Shown: positions 15,231 to 23,739, counted from the stretch's first letter. The stretch is 32,059 nucleotides of DNA from Lachnospiraceae bacterium (GCA_022792295.1 JAAWAR010000107.1:1-32059), one strand, 5' to 3'. Notes: generated from the letters alone by a model not told the origin. Numbers and translations: made by a program.

Positions 15231-15623
15231 ATGATTATTCTGGACTACAAGGACCGAAGGCCGATTTATGAGCAGGTGACAGAACGGCTTTCGGAACTGA
15301 TGCTTCACGGGATATTGGTGGAGAACGAAGCCCTGCCGTCGGTGCGGAGCCTGGCAATGGATCTGTCGATCAATCCGAATACGATCCAGCGCGCCTATGC
15401 GGAGCTGGAACGGCAGGGATATATTTATACCGTTAAGGGGAAAGGAAGCTTTGTGGCAGAGAACAGCAGTATGAGAGAAAACAGAAAAAAAGAGCTTTTA
15501 ATCCAGGTCAGCGAGATCATTGACGAGGCGATCCGGCTGGGGATCACCGGTGAGGAAATTAAAAAGATGATAGAAATCCAATATCAGTCGGCCAGCAAGA
15601 CGGGAGGTGAGCGCGTTGATTGA
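15231..15623 (+). CDS. GntR family transcriptional regulator, YtrA subfamily
   Basis: A 130-residue regulator. Residues 9-76 are the GntR winged helix (RPIYEQVTERL, then LPSVRSLAMDLSINPNTIQR with the recognition helix, then YIYTVKGKGSFV). The short C-terminal tail (about 80-130) has only two helices, as in the YtrA subfamily, which lacks a large ligand domain and regulates neighbouring ABC transporter genes. The frame is open from 15150, but ATG 15231 has AAGGAGG six bases upstream. It overlaps the ATPase gene by eight bases. The palindrome at 15120-15146 is its probable operator. Confidence 0.9.
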   Translation: MIILDYKDRRPIYEQVTERLSELMLHGILVENEALPSVRSLAMDLSINPNTIQRAYAELERQGYIYTVKGKGSFVAENSSMRENRKKELLIQVSEIIDEAIRLGITGEEIKKMIEIQYQSASKTGGERVD

Positions 15624-16515
15624 AGCAAGGAATTTAACAAAACGGTTTGACAATATCATGGCGGTTGATCATATAAATGCCAAAATTAAAGACGGCTATG
15701 TCTTTGGCTTAATCGGTACCAATGGCGCCGGGAAAAGTACCTTCCTGCGGATGGTGAGCGGCATTTTGCGTCCTGATGAGGGGATCGTGCAGATCGACGG
15801 TGAGGATGTCTTCGAAAATACAAGAGTGAAGGCGCGCTTTTTCTATATTTCCGATGATCAGTTCTTCTTCGGGAACGCTTCGGCGAATGACATGATGATT
15901 TATTACCGGACGATCTATCCGCTGTTCAATGTTCCGCGTTTTTATCATCTTTTGGAGTCGTTTGGCCTTGACAAGCGCAGGAAGATATCCACCTTCTCCA
16001 AGGGCATGAAAAAGCAGCTTTCCGTCATCCTGGGGATCTGTGCGAATACGGATTATATTTTCTGCGATGAGACTTTCGACGGACTGGATCCGGTTATGCG
16101 TCAGGCGGTCAAGAGTCTGTTTGCAAGTGACATGGCCGAGCGGAAGCTGACGCCGATCATCGCCTCCCACAATCTTAGAGAGTTGGAGGACATATGTGAC
16201 CATGTGGGCCTTTTACACAAGGGCGGTATCCTGCTGTCCCGGGATCTGGATGAGATGAAATTAAACATACACAAGATTCAGTGCGTTTTGAAGCCAGAAG
16301 GCAAGGCAGAGGATCTTACGGCTCTTGACATCGTAAAGACTGAGACGCGCGGGAGTCTGCTTACGCTGACGGTCCGCGGTGTGAAGGAGGAGATCGAGGC
16401 GGCTATGCAGTCATATGAGCCGTTGTTCTTTGAGACGATTCCGCTCTCGTTAGAGGAAATTTTTATCAGTGAAACGGAGGTGGCAGGCTATGACATCAAA
16501 AAGCTTATTTTTTAA
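15616..16515 (+). CDS. ABC transporter ATP-binding protein
   Basis: A 299-residue ATPase that would power the permease encoded next. Walker A is GTNGAGKST (34-42), the signature is the variant FSKGM (127-131) typical of YtrB-like exporters, and Walker B is YIFCDETFDGLDP, in which the usual LLDEP is CDET; the catalytic Glu is retained. The H-loop is ASHNLRELED. The start is taken as TTG at 15616, with GGGAGG at 15602-15607 eight bases upstream; a GTG at 15607 would overlap that ribosome site. It overlaps the regulator by 8 bases and the permease by 26 bases, so the three genes are translationally coupled. Confidence 0.9.
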   Translation: MIEARNLTKRFDNIMAVDHINAKIKDGYVFGLIGTNGAGKSTFLRMVSGILRPDEGIVQIDGEDVFENTRVKARFFYISDDQFFFGNASANDMMIYYRTIYPLFNVPRFYHLLESFGLDKRRKISTFSKGMKKQLSVILGICANTDYIFCDETFDGLDPVMRQAVKSLFASDMAERKLTPIIASHNLRELEDICDHVGLLHKGGILLSRDLDEMKLNIHKIQCVLKPEGKAEDLTALDIVKTETRGSLLTLTVRGVKEEIEAAMQSYEPLFFETIPLSLEEIFISETEVAGYDIKKLIF

Positions 16516-18907
16516 GCTCATGCGGGAGGACTTAAAGCAAAGAATCTGGGCAGTCGGTCTGGCGTTTTTAATGTTCTTCTTCTGGCTGCCTGTCATGGCG
16601 GCAATGGGCGCGAGCAACATTGAAAGAGAATACGCGAGATGGATCGCAAATGGAGCGGTCTTTGAAAACAAAACACTGGAAATGATGCGCTTTGAGCGTT
16701 TTGCGGAGCTGGTGGAGAATGTCGTGGGGCTGGACAATGTGATGCTGATCTTTACAATCGTCTGCGCGGCGTTTATTCTGGGTCTGACAGGCTTTACGTA
16801 CCTGCATTCCAAAAAGCAGGTGGATTTTTACCACAGTATCCCGGTACGCAGGGAGTTTATATTTTTGCTCCGCTATGTGAACGGTGTTTTGATCATTTTG
16901 GTCATGTACGCCCTGAATCTTGTCTTTGCGCTGGGTGTGTTTGCGGTCAATGGAATCGGGCTTTCGCAGACGTTTGGGCCTGCAATAGCGTCTCTTGTGA
17001 TTCACATGGCGGGCTTTCTTCTGATTTACGGGCTGATGGTGCTCGCAGTGCTTTTGACTGGTAATTTTTTCGTATCAATCCTTGGCGGCATTGTGCTGTT
17101 CTCCTGGGTTCCTCTCGTGGTGCTTCTCATTATGGGACTGTCAGAGCTGTTTTTTCAGACGATCCGTATTGATAAGCAGCCTGTTTTTGAAATGCTCATG
17201 CTACATGGATCTCCGGTTTCTCACTATATGGCGATGATTGAGGAGAGCTCAAATCTTGGCTTTTCAGGCAGCATCGGACATTGTGTGAAATCGTTTGTGG
17301 GTGCCGCGGTGTTTTTTATCGCAGGGGTGATTCTGCATCGGTTAAGGTCTTCGGAGGCGGCCGGGAAGGCCATGGCTTTTAAATGGTCGAAGGCGCCCAT
17401 TAAATTTCTCCTGGTCGTGCCGTGTACGATCGCCATGGGAATCCTGTTCTGGACCGTGTACTACAGCATCACGTGGGCGGCGTTTGGCTTTTTGATGGGC
17501 CTGTTTATCAGCCATGCGATCATTGAGATCATTTATCACTTTGATTTCCGGAAGCTGTTTGCGAATCTTTTGCAGATGGGTGTGTGTGCAGCACTTTCTC
17601 TGGCGGCGATCGGAATCTTCCGGTTTGATCTGGTCGGCTTTGACCGGTATGTCCCGAAGGAGTCTGATTTTTCATCTGCCTCCGTCTGCATCGGGCAATT
17701 AAGCAACTGGAATGATTATGGTCTTCCGGTGCTCCGCAAGGATGGGAGCTATTCCTGGAATTACCTGAATGAATCCGACTACGTGGAAGGCAACATGCAG
17801 TTTACGGATTATGCACTGGTCCGGGCGGTTGCAGAGGCAGGGATTGCCCGTGCGGCCGAAAACAAGGAAAAACGGATGCAAGGGGGAGACATTTTCTATG
17901 GCTATTATATGGATGACGCAAAAAGCGGGACGTATTGGTCTTATGTAGATATCGGTTACCGTCTGAAAAACGGGAAAACGGTATACCGCGGCTATTCGGT
18001 GGACATCTATGCGCTGCGGGATGAGATTGAGAAGATCTATTCGACAACAGAGTACAAAAAGGGACTGTATCCGGTCATGAATTTTACCGCGGATTCGACG
18101 ATGGGCGTTTATTCCCTGAAGGCGGGGCAGATTGCGGAGGTTTCGACCGATCAGACGTTCTGCGCAGAGCTTTTATCCGCGTATCAGGAGGAGCTTTCTA
18201 GGCTCACGCTCTCCGAGCGTGCAGAGGAGAAGCCTGTTTTTGCGCTGCGCTTTTTGAGTAAGGCTGAGCTTGACTACCTGCATGCAATCACAAAGGGGAG
18301 ACATCCGAACTATACAGGGGATTTCATGCTGGATGACATGAGTACGGTGAATTTCTTTGCTGTTTATCCCTCGTTTACGAGAACGATCGAACTGCTGGGG
18401 CAGGCGGGAATTGACGTGCATGAGAAGCTTTCCGCAGAGGACGTGGAGAGGATCGAGATTTGCAGCCGTTATACGTATAAGATCGGTTCAAAATGGAATA
18501 GAGACAAAGAGGACTATCCGGAATACGATGAATATACTGCAGAGTATACAACGGAGGCAGAGGCAAACATGGTCAGCCAAAGTGTGTACCGTAGCAAGGA
18601 AGACAGATGGATCACGATCCTTGAAAATAATGGAAGCGCCGAAAACAGACAGAAGATCCAAGAGGTGCTGGAAAACGTCGTTCCGGGTGATCTGATGCGT
18701 ATGAATGATCTCTGCACGTGCAATTACGGGCTGGAAGTGCGCATTTTCTTAAAGAGCATGAACGAGGGACGGAGCCGTTCGGAGCAGGAGTATCTGGAGT
18801 ATTATTTTGAGGATATAGAGATCCCGGAATTTTTAAAGGCCGCAGTCGGATATGAGGAGGTCGAGCATTATAATATCTCCTATGGCCTGAATGGAGAAGG
18901 GGATTGA
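16490..18907 (+). CDS. ABC transporter permease with large C-terminal soluble domain
   Basis: An 805-residue permease. The first 385 residues hold about ten hydrophobic segments (for example 21-39, 84-104, 131-155, 165-190, 195-220, 265-285, 310-380) and the motif VDFYHSIPVRREF, common in clostridial permeases of YtrA-linked systems. The last 420 residues have no membrane segment, are acidic and Tyr-rich, and probably lie outside the cell. ATG 16490 is chosen over the earlier in-frame ATG at 16469 because GGAGGTGG lies just upstream. It overlaps the ATPase gene by 26 bases. The substrate is unknown; YtrA-type systems often respond to cell-wall antibiotics. No second permease gene is present. 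Confidence 0.88.
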   Translation: MTSKSLFFKLMREDLKQRIWAVGLAFLMFFFWLPVMAAMGASNIEREYARWIANGAVFENKTLEMMRFERFAELVENVVGLDNVMLIFTIVCAAFILGLTGFTYLHSKKQVDFYHSIPVRREFIFLLRYVNGVLIILVMYALNLVFALGVFAVNGIGLSQTFGPAIASLVIHMAGFLLIYGLMVLAVLLTGNFFVSILGGIVLFSWVPLVVLLIMGLSELFFQTIRIDKQPVFEMLMLHGSPVSHYMAMIEESSNLGFSGSIGHCVKSFVGAAVFFIAGVILHRLRSSEAAGKAMAFKWSKAPIKFLLVVPCTIAMGILFWTVYYSITWAAFGFLMGLFISHAIIEIIYHFDFRKLFANLLQMGVCAALSLAAIGIFRFDLVGFDRYVPKESDFSSASVCIGQLSNWNDYGLPVLRKDGSYSWNYLNESDYVEGNMQFTDYALVRAVAEAGIARAAENKEKRMQGGDIFYGYYMDDAKSGTYWSYVDIGYRLKNGKTVYRGYSVDIYALRDEIEKIYSTTEYKKGLYPVMNFTADSTMGVYSLKAGQIAEVSTDQTFCAELLSAYQEELSRLTLSERAEEKPVFALRFLSKAELDYLHAITKGRHPNYTGDFMLDDMSTVNFFAVYPSFTRTIELLGQAGIDVHEKLSAEDVERIEICSRYTYKIGSKWNRDKEDYPEYDEYTAEYTTEAEANMVSQSVYRSKEDRWITILENNGSAENRQKIQEVLENVVPGDLMRMNDLCTCNYGLEVRIFLKSMNEGRSRSEQEYLEYYFEDIEIPEFLKAAVGYEEVEHYNISYGLNGEGD

Positions 18908-18932
18908 CTTTGTTTCTTTGATTCGTTAAGAT
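18904..18932 (+). promoter_or_regulatory. Promoter of zinc-ribbon gene with leader hairpin
   Basis: TTGACT (18904-18909), a 17-base spacer and TAAGAT (18927-18932) precede the gene. The stretch 18924-18974 can fold: CGTTAAG pairs with CTTAACG (18968-18974) and GGCGGC (18945-18950) with GCCGCC (18962-18967). No T-run follows, so it is not a standard terminator. Confidence 0.55.
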
Positions 18933-18990
18933 GTAGGCAGGGAAGGCGGCTGACCGGCTTGGCCGCCCTTAACGAAAGGAGAGACAAAGG

Positions 18991-19500
18991 ATGACGCTGT
19001 TTGATGATGTAAGACGCAGCCTGTCCCATGCGGGAAAGCAGGCAGCAGAAAAAACGAAGGAGCTCACGGATGCAGTTCGGCTCCGGGCGAAGCTGGGTTC
19101 GGAAAGAGAGGAGCTCGAAAAGCAGTATGCGGCGGTCGGAAAGGAGGTATATACGGCGGCGCGGCCGGAGGATCAGGAGCGCTTTGAAACCGTCTTCAGA
19201 GAGATCGCCGTCGTGCAGGAGCGGATCGCAGGGCTTGAGAAGGAGCTGGCCGTCCTGGATGGCCGTATATTCTGCGCGGAGTGCGGCGCACGGATTGAAA
19301 AGGGGTCTGTATTCTGCAGCAAATGCGGCGTGAAGGTGGGAGAGACGATGGAGGCAGAGACACCAAAGGAAGCCGCCGGCGAGGAGACCGGAGCCGGGAA
19401 GGATGCCGCTAAAGAGACTGCCGCAGGAGATGCTGCAGATTCAGAAAAGGTCGGCTGTACGGCTGTCTTAGAGGTGGTATCCGGACAAGAGGAAATGTAA
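18991..19500 (+). CDS. Coiled-coil zinc-ribbon protein
   Basis: A 169-residue protein in three parts. Residues 1-90 are charged helices likely to form a coiled coil. Residues 93-115 are a zinc ribbon with two CxxC pairs (C95/C98 and C109/C112, FCAECGARIEKGSVFCSKCG). Residues 118-169 are an Ala/Glu/Lys/Gly-rich tail, probably disordered. Such small zinc-ribbon proteins are common next to clostridial membrane-protein genes, but their role is not known. AAGGAG precedes the ATG. It has its own promoter after the permease and a terminator at 19547. No signal peptide or membrane helix is seen. Confidence 0.8.
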   Translation: MTLFDDVRRSLSHAGKQAAEKTKELTDAVRLRAKLGSEREELEKQYAAVGKEVYTAARPEDQERFETVFREIAVVQERIAGLEKELAVLDGRIFCAECGARIEKGSVFCSKCGVKVGETMEAETPKEAAGEETGAGKDAAKETAAGDAADSEKVGCTAVLEVVSGQEEM

Positions 19501-19546
19501 GTTGTAAAAAGAAAGAAAACGCAGAGAGAGAAGGAAATACCCCTGG

Positions 19547-19577
19547 AAAACGGCATGGTTTTGGGCCATGCCGTTTT
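19547..19577 (+). terminator. Terminator of zinc-ribbon gene
   Basis: A 12-bp stem (AAAACGGCATGG 19547-19558, CCATGCCGTTTT 19566-19577) with a 7-base loop ends in TTTT and works in both orientations. It sits 46 bases after the stop. Confidence 0.85.
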
Positions 19578-19619
19578 GCTGCCTGTGAATGTGAGACAGA
19601 AGGTATGAGGGCCGACCTG

Positions 19620-20517
19620 TCAATCACGCAGGCCGCGTTCTTTAGGCTTTCGCTCCGAGAGAAACAGGCCGGCCAGGGCAAGACCCGTTCCTGCGGCGGT
19701 CAGGGGAGTGAGGGGTTCCCGTAAGATAAGCGCAGAGGAGGCGATGGTGATGACAGGAACGATGTAAATATAGACGCTGGTCTTTACGGGCCCCAGTATT
19801 TTGACCGCCAGGTTCCAGGTGACAAAGCAGAGGGCAGAGGCGCCGAGTCCCAAATAGACCAGGTTTGACAGATACGTCAGGCTGGCAAGGCGCGCCGGTT
19901 TAAGACGAAAGCCAAGAAGGAGCGCGGCCGGCAGCATGAACAGGATTCCGTAAAAAAATATCCGGCGTGTGGCAGGGATTGTACCGTATCCATAGGCACT
20001 GATTTTTTATCAGCACGGAATAGAGGGCCCACAAAAGGGCGGCAGACAGCGCCAGCAGATCACCAGCCGGGTTCAGCTTAAGCTCCATGCCGTTGAAACA
20101 GATCAGAAAGACGCCTGCCATGGCCACTATAAATCCGAGCAGAAAACCAGGATGCAGCTTTTCCTCCCCTTTTAGAAGCAGGCGGGTCAGGAGAGCCGTA
20201 AAGAACGGGGCCACGGAGACGATGACGCTTACGTTGGAAGCCATCGTGTAGGTGAGAGCAATGTTTTCCAGCAGATAGTACAGGCAGACACCGCAAAGGC
20301 CAGCCGCGGCGAAGGCGAACTCCTGTTTTTTGGAAGCCGTTTGCAAGCGGCGGGGGCAGGCGGCAAACAGTGCCAGATAGCCGAGAACAAAGCGGAACAA
20401 AAGAATTTCAACAGGCGAAAAGGCGGTCAGAAGGATTTTGGTTGAGACAAACGTCGTCCCCCAGATCAGGCTGGTGAGCAGGGCACAGGCGTGTCCGACG
20501 GTGTTTTTGTGATGCAT
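19620..20517 (-). pseudogene. EamA (drug/metabolite transporter) family permease, frameshifted
   Basis: The two halves together make a typical EamA protein of about 300 residues with ten helices. The first half (20517 down to about 20009) begins MHHKNTVGHACALLTSLIWG and reads well to WALYSVLIK. It then leaves the family sequence at a run of six A on the minus strand (T6 at 20003-20008). The second half continues in another frame, where the DNA just after the run reads ISAYGYGTIPATRRIFFYG, and goes on through FMLPAALLLGFRL to the stop at 19620. A one-base surplus (or two-base loss) in the run explains it. The start at 20517 has GAGGAGA upstream. If the run is a sequencing error, the gene is intact. 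Substrate unknown. Confidence 0.85.
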
Positions 20518-20666
20518 GTTTTGTCTCCTCGTCAGGTATTGATGGCTCACATATCCTTTGGATATGCGGTCTCTTAGGGGGCGGCGCACGATTTGCTTTG
20601 AGAGCTGTCCCTCTCTTTGGCGGGGCGCAAATCGGCGCGGGTATAACTTTCGTTGAGATTATACCA
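20518..20666 (-). promoter_or_regulatory. Promoter and structured leader of EamA gene
   Basis: On the minus strand an extended -10 (TGG TATAAT, 20666-20658) has no clear -35. The roughly 130-base leader that follows can form hairpins: GCAAATCG/CGATTTGC (20627-20634 with 20589-20596) and a CATATCC-AAA-GGATATG stem near 20545-20565. No known riboswitch consensus was recognised. Confidence 0.45.
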
Positions 20667-20791
20667 CTCAAAAAGGCTGATGTCTTGTAAAACATTTTGT
20701 TTTTTTTGAGGCATGCCAAAAATATCCGGGGGAGAGAGTATCTATAATAAAGAGAGAAAGGCAGGCCGTGCCGAAACAGAAGAAATGAACT

Positions 20792-21140
20792 ATGAGAAAG
20801 AACAAGAAATTTGCGGCGGCTGCCTTGACGGCGGCGTGTCTGGCAGCCGGTCTTACAGGGACTGTCTTTGCACAGACAGCCAGGCAGAGCACAAGAGGGG
20901 ATGGGGCGGTTGGTTCAAATTGTGCAGAACGGCACTCAGACCGAGGAAATGCGGATAAGCTCTCCAGACAAGTTTTATTCCGATTCAAACGGAGCGGTCA
21001 TGGAGTGGCTTGGCAGTCTTAACCCGTCCGGAGAATGGCGTGATTTGCCTGACATCAGGCCCGGTCCAAAGGAGCGTAACGGAGCCATTGCAGCGAAAGT
21101 AGGTTATATGTATGATTCATTCCAGTGCCAAGTCACCTGA
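20792..21140 (+). pseudogene. Small secreted protein, apparently frameshifted
   Basis: The ATG at 20792 opens a clear signal peptide (MRKNKKFAAAALTAACLAAG, cleavage likely after VFA). The reading then looks natural only if one G is dropped from the G4 run at 20897-20900, after which the frame continues through GMGRLVQIVQNGTQTEEMR and SPDKFYSDSNGAVMEWLGSL to the stop at 21140, giving about 115 residues. As it stands, the first frame stops at 21022 with an unconvincing tail. No family is recognised. The ribosome site is weak. A TATAAT at 20743-20748 may be the -10, but no -35 fits. It could be a pseudogene, a sequencing error, or two unrelated short ORFs. Confidence 0.45.
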
Positions 21141-21232
21141 CCAAGGGATAAGAGAAGCTTAAATGAAGATTTAATAGGTGCAGGAATGGATTTTATGGGT
21201 TTGGGGAGAGGTACCGGCAAAATTATAAGATA

Positions 21233-21282
21233 AAAAAGACCGGAGCACCATACCCGCAAAGGGAGTCGTGTCCGGTCTTTTT
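21233..21282. terminator. Bidirectional terminator at end of PurF-like gene
   Basis: A perfect 12-bp stem (AAAAAGACCGGA 21233-21244, TCCGGTCTTTTT 21271-21282) with a 26-base loop gives T-runs on both strands. It lies just past the minus-strand PurF-like stop at 21293 and also closes the plus-strand unit. Confidence 0.85.
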
Positions 21283-21292
21283 GCATCCGAAT

Positions 21293-22702
21293 TTATCCTT
21301 TTCCGTTCCAACAATACGTACAGAGCCTGCACGGATCGATTCCAATGGACTCCTTAAGATCATCCAGACGATGGAAGCGGAGCGTTGTGAAATGCAGACG
21401 TTTACGGATCTCCTCGACCATCTCTTTGTAATTCTGGCTGTCCGGATTGGAGTAGTCAAAAAGAGTCTCCTCGGAGACGGAATCGCCCTCACGTTCACGG
21501 ATAATGCGTCTGGTGATCAGGTCATAATCCGAGGTAGAGCGGGAAAAATTCAGGTACGGGCAGGCGAAAGTAAGCGGCGGGCACGCCGGGCGTACATGAA
21601 CCTCCTTTGCACCGCTCTGGTATAAAAATTCCGTCGTCTCGCCGAGCTGGGTGCCGCGGACAATAGAATCGTCGATCAGCAGGAGCTTTTTTTCACGGAT
21701 CAGGGAATCCACGGGGATAAGCTTCATTTTTGCGATCAGATTCCGCTGTTTCTGGCTCGTCGGCATGAAGGAGCGGGGCCAGGTGGGCGTATACTTGATA
21801 AACGGACGCGAGAACGGGATTCCGGATTCATTTGAATAGCCGATTGCATGGGCGATGCCGGAATCAGGGACACCAGCCACGCTGTCCGCCTCGACGTTTG
21901 TGTCGCGCCGGGCTAAAAGCCTCCCGCAGTTGTAGCGCATCTGTTCGACATTGACACCCTCATAGCTGGCATTCGGGTAGCCGTAGTAGGTCCATAAAAA
22001 GGAGCAGATTTTCATTTCCTGACGTGCCGGGCTTAAAACCTCGACGCCTTCCGGTGTGAGGAAGTCAATCTCACCGGGACCGAGCTCGGAATAGTGGCGG
22101 TAGCCAAGGTTTAAGTAGGCGAAGTTCTCGAAAGAGGCACAGAATGCGCCCTCTTTGCGTCCAATGGTAATGGGAGTCCGGCCAAAGCGGTCCCGGGAGG
22201 CGAAGATTCCCTTTGAGGTCAGCAAAAGGATGGACATGGAACCCTTGATTTTTTCCTGGGCGTACAAAAGACCCTCCACGAGCGTATTCTGCTGGTCAAT
22301 CAGGGCGGCCACAAGCTCGGTGGAATTTACGCGTCCGCCGCTCATGCCCATGAAATGGACATGCCCTTTCTCATAGCCCTCGCGAATCAGTTCTTCTTCA
22401 TTTTTGATCACACCCACGGTGGCCAGTGCGTAGTGGCCGAGGTGGGAGCGGATTAAGAGCGGCTGCGGGTCCATATCGGAAATGCAGCCGATGCCGAGTT
22501 TTCCCTCGAGCTCGTCGAGATCGTGGTCGAATTTGGTGCGGAACGGGGAATTTTCAATGTTGTGTATCGAGCGCTGGAAGCCGTTTTCGCCGTATACAGC
22601 CATGCCTCCGCGCTTGGTTCCCAGATGGGAATGGTAATCGACTCCGAAAAATAAATCCAGCGTGCAGCTCGTTTTGGAAGCTACGCCAAAAATTCCGCCC
22701 AT
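21293..22702 (-). CDS. Amidophosphoribosyltransferase-like protein (PurF paralog) with degenerate glutaminase domain
   Basis: A 469-residue PurF homologue. The phosphoribosyltransferase half is intact: GVPDSGIAHAIGYSNESGIP (277-296) and the PRPP loop LLIDDSIVRGT (341-351). Likely Fe-S ligands are also kept: Cys233 and the C-terminal CRLCTYCWNGKG, with a Cys near 388-391. The N-terminal glutaminase half keeps the fold (GIFGV, LGTKRGGMAVYG) but not the chemistry: it starts MGGIFG, so the N-terminal Cys nucleophile is Gly, the GHxRY loop is replaced around GIGCISDMDP, and the oxyanion NGNL block reads VGVI (96-99). It probably cannot use glutamine; it may use ammonia or do another job. It sits 36 bases after the DUF368 gene on the same strand; no purine genes are adjacent. 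Confidence 0.88.
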   Translation of the reverse strand: MGGIFGVASKTSCTLDLFFGVDYHSHLGTKRGGMAVYGENGFQRSIHNIENSPFRTKFDHDLDELEGKLGIGCISDMDPQPLLIRSHLGHYALATVGVIKNEEELIREGYEKGHVHFMGMSGGRVNSTELVAALIDQQNTLVEGLLYAQEKIKGSMSILLLTSKGIFASRDRFGRTPITIGRKEGAFCASFENFAYLNLGYRHYSELGPGEIDFLTPEGVEVLSPARQEMKICSFLWTYYGYPNASYEGVNVEQMRYNCGRLLARRDTNVEADSVAGVPDSGIAHAIGYSNESGIPFSRPFIKYTPTWPRSFMPTSQKQRNLIAKMKLIPVDSLIREKKLLLIDDSIVRGTQLGETTEFLYQSGAKEVHVRPACPPLTFACPYLNFSRSTSDYDLITRRIIREREGDSVSEETLFDYSNPDSQNYKEMVEEIRKRLHFTTLRFHRLDDLKESIGIDPCRLCTYCWNGKG

Positions 22703-22738
22703 ATGATTTCTCCTTTGATTTTTGTAATTGCGTTACAG

Positions 22739-23626
22739 TTATTTTTCTCCGACAAGATTGGTAAACATAGCCCCGGCAATCAAAAGGACAGCGCCAAAAG
22801 CAATGGCCCAGAAATTTAACGATGTCAGCATAGAAAAGAGGCCGGTATTGATAAAGATTGCGACCGGCGAAGCCAGGACAAGTCCTAAAATCGCGCAGTA
22901 GGTTTCGACTCCGAACCGCTCAAACAGAAAAGTGATTAGCTTGGCGATCAAAAAGATTCCCAAAAGGATGCCGATCCCGAAGGGGGCGAGCAGGAGGACA
23001 CCGTGTACCATAGTTGGAAAATCCATTGCGCGAAGGGCATCGAAAAAGCCCTTGATCGTATTGATGATCCCATAATAATAGCCGAAGATCATTAACATCA
23101 TGGAACCGGAGACACCGGGAATGACCATTGTGGCAGAGGCAATGATTCCGAGGAGGAACAGGATTGCCATATTGCCCGCACTCACATCAATTTTGGTGAG
23201 GCCCGTCTCCCCGACGTTAAAAAGGGGCAGGCCGGCACAGATGAAAAAGGCCAGAAGAAAGGCCGCAATCCCGCAGATGCCGATTGTTTTCTTCCGTCTG
23301 GTGCGCATGCTTTTTTTGAGAGCCGTAAGAAGGATGGGGATTCCGCCCAAAATCAGGCCGACAAAAGCCATGCAGGTCACAAAGGTGTGATCGGCCAGAA
23401 GGTATTCAATGATGTAGGTAAAACAGACAATCCCGAGTACACAGCCGATGAGGATCGGGAGAAGGAAGGAGACGCTTTTTTTGAAGGCGCCAAACAGGCC
23501 GGAGATACTGCCGATCAGCCGGTCGTAGATCCCTAAGGAAACTGCCATGGTCCCGCCTGACACGCCGGGGATCACATTGGCGACACCGATCAGCATTCCC
23601 TTGAAAACGTTGAATAGAAATTGCAT
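22739..23626 (-). CDS. DUF368 family membrane protein (polyprenyl-phosphate transporter family)
   Basis: A 295-residue integral membrane protein with about eight to nine helices and the DUF368 signature near the N-terminus (LIGVANVIPGVSGGTMAVSL) and its echo in the second half (VIPGVSGSMMLMIFGYY). DUF368 proteins have been shown to recycle undecaprenyl phosphate across the membrane in other bacteria (the PopT group), so a role in returning the lipid carrier for wall synthesis is the best guess. CAGGAGAAA precedes the ATG at 23626. The promoter is at 23669-23697. The PurF-like gene follows 36 bases downstream on the same strand, so the two are probably co-transcribed. Confidence 0.9.
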   Translation of the reverse strand: MQFLFNVFKGMLIGVANVIPGVSGGTMAVSLGIYDRLIGSISGLFGAFKKSVSFLLPILIGCVLGIVCFTYIIEYLLADHTFVTCMAFVGLILGGIPILLTALKKSMRTRRKKTIGICGIAAFLLAFFICAGLPLFNVGETGLTKIDVSAGNMAILFLLGIIASATMVIPGVSGSMMLMIFGYYYGIINTIKGFFDALRAMDFPTMVHGVLLLAPFGIGILLGIFLIAKLITFLFERFGVETYCAILGLVLASPVAIFINTGLFSMLTSLNFWAIAFGAVLLIAGAMFTNLVGEK

Positions 23627-23668
23627 TTGGTTTCTCCTGAGACTAATTATGGAAATTTGAACTTCTTT

Positions 23669-23697
23669 ATTATACAGGATAAGGGGCGCTAATTCAA
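23669..23697 (-). promoter_or_regulatory. Promoter of DUF368-PurF-like operon
   Basis: On the minus strand, TTGAAT (23697-23692), a 17-base spacer and a consensus TATAAT (23674-23669) lie about 42 bases before the ATG. It is back to back with the promoter of the next gene. Confidence 0.85.
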
Positions 23698-23710
23698 GAG
23701 GAAAACATGC

Positions 23711-23739
23711 TTGTATCCTTTTTCAGACTGTGTTAAACT
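23711..23739 (+). promoter_or_regulatory. Promoter of metY-type gene
   Basis: TTGTAT (23711-23716), a 17-base spacer and TAAACT (23734-23739) lie about 43 bases upstream of the ATG. The -10 is imperfect. No SAM riboswitch or T-box fits in the short leader. Confidence 0.55.

Noticed and set aside
20001-20010. Programmed ribosomal frameshift in the EamA gene
   Set aside because: The needed shift is +1 (or -2), there is no standard slippery heptamer with a downstream stem, and this family is not known for recoding; a mutation or base-call error is simpler.
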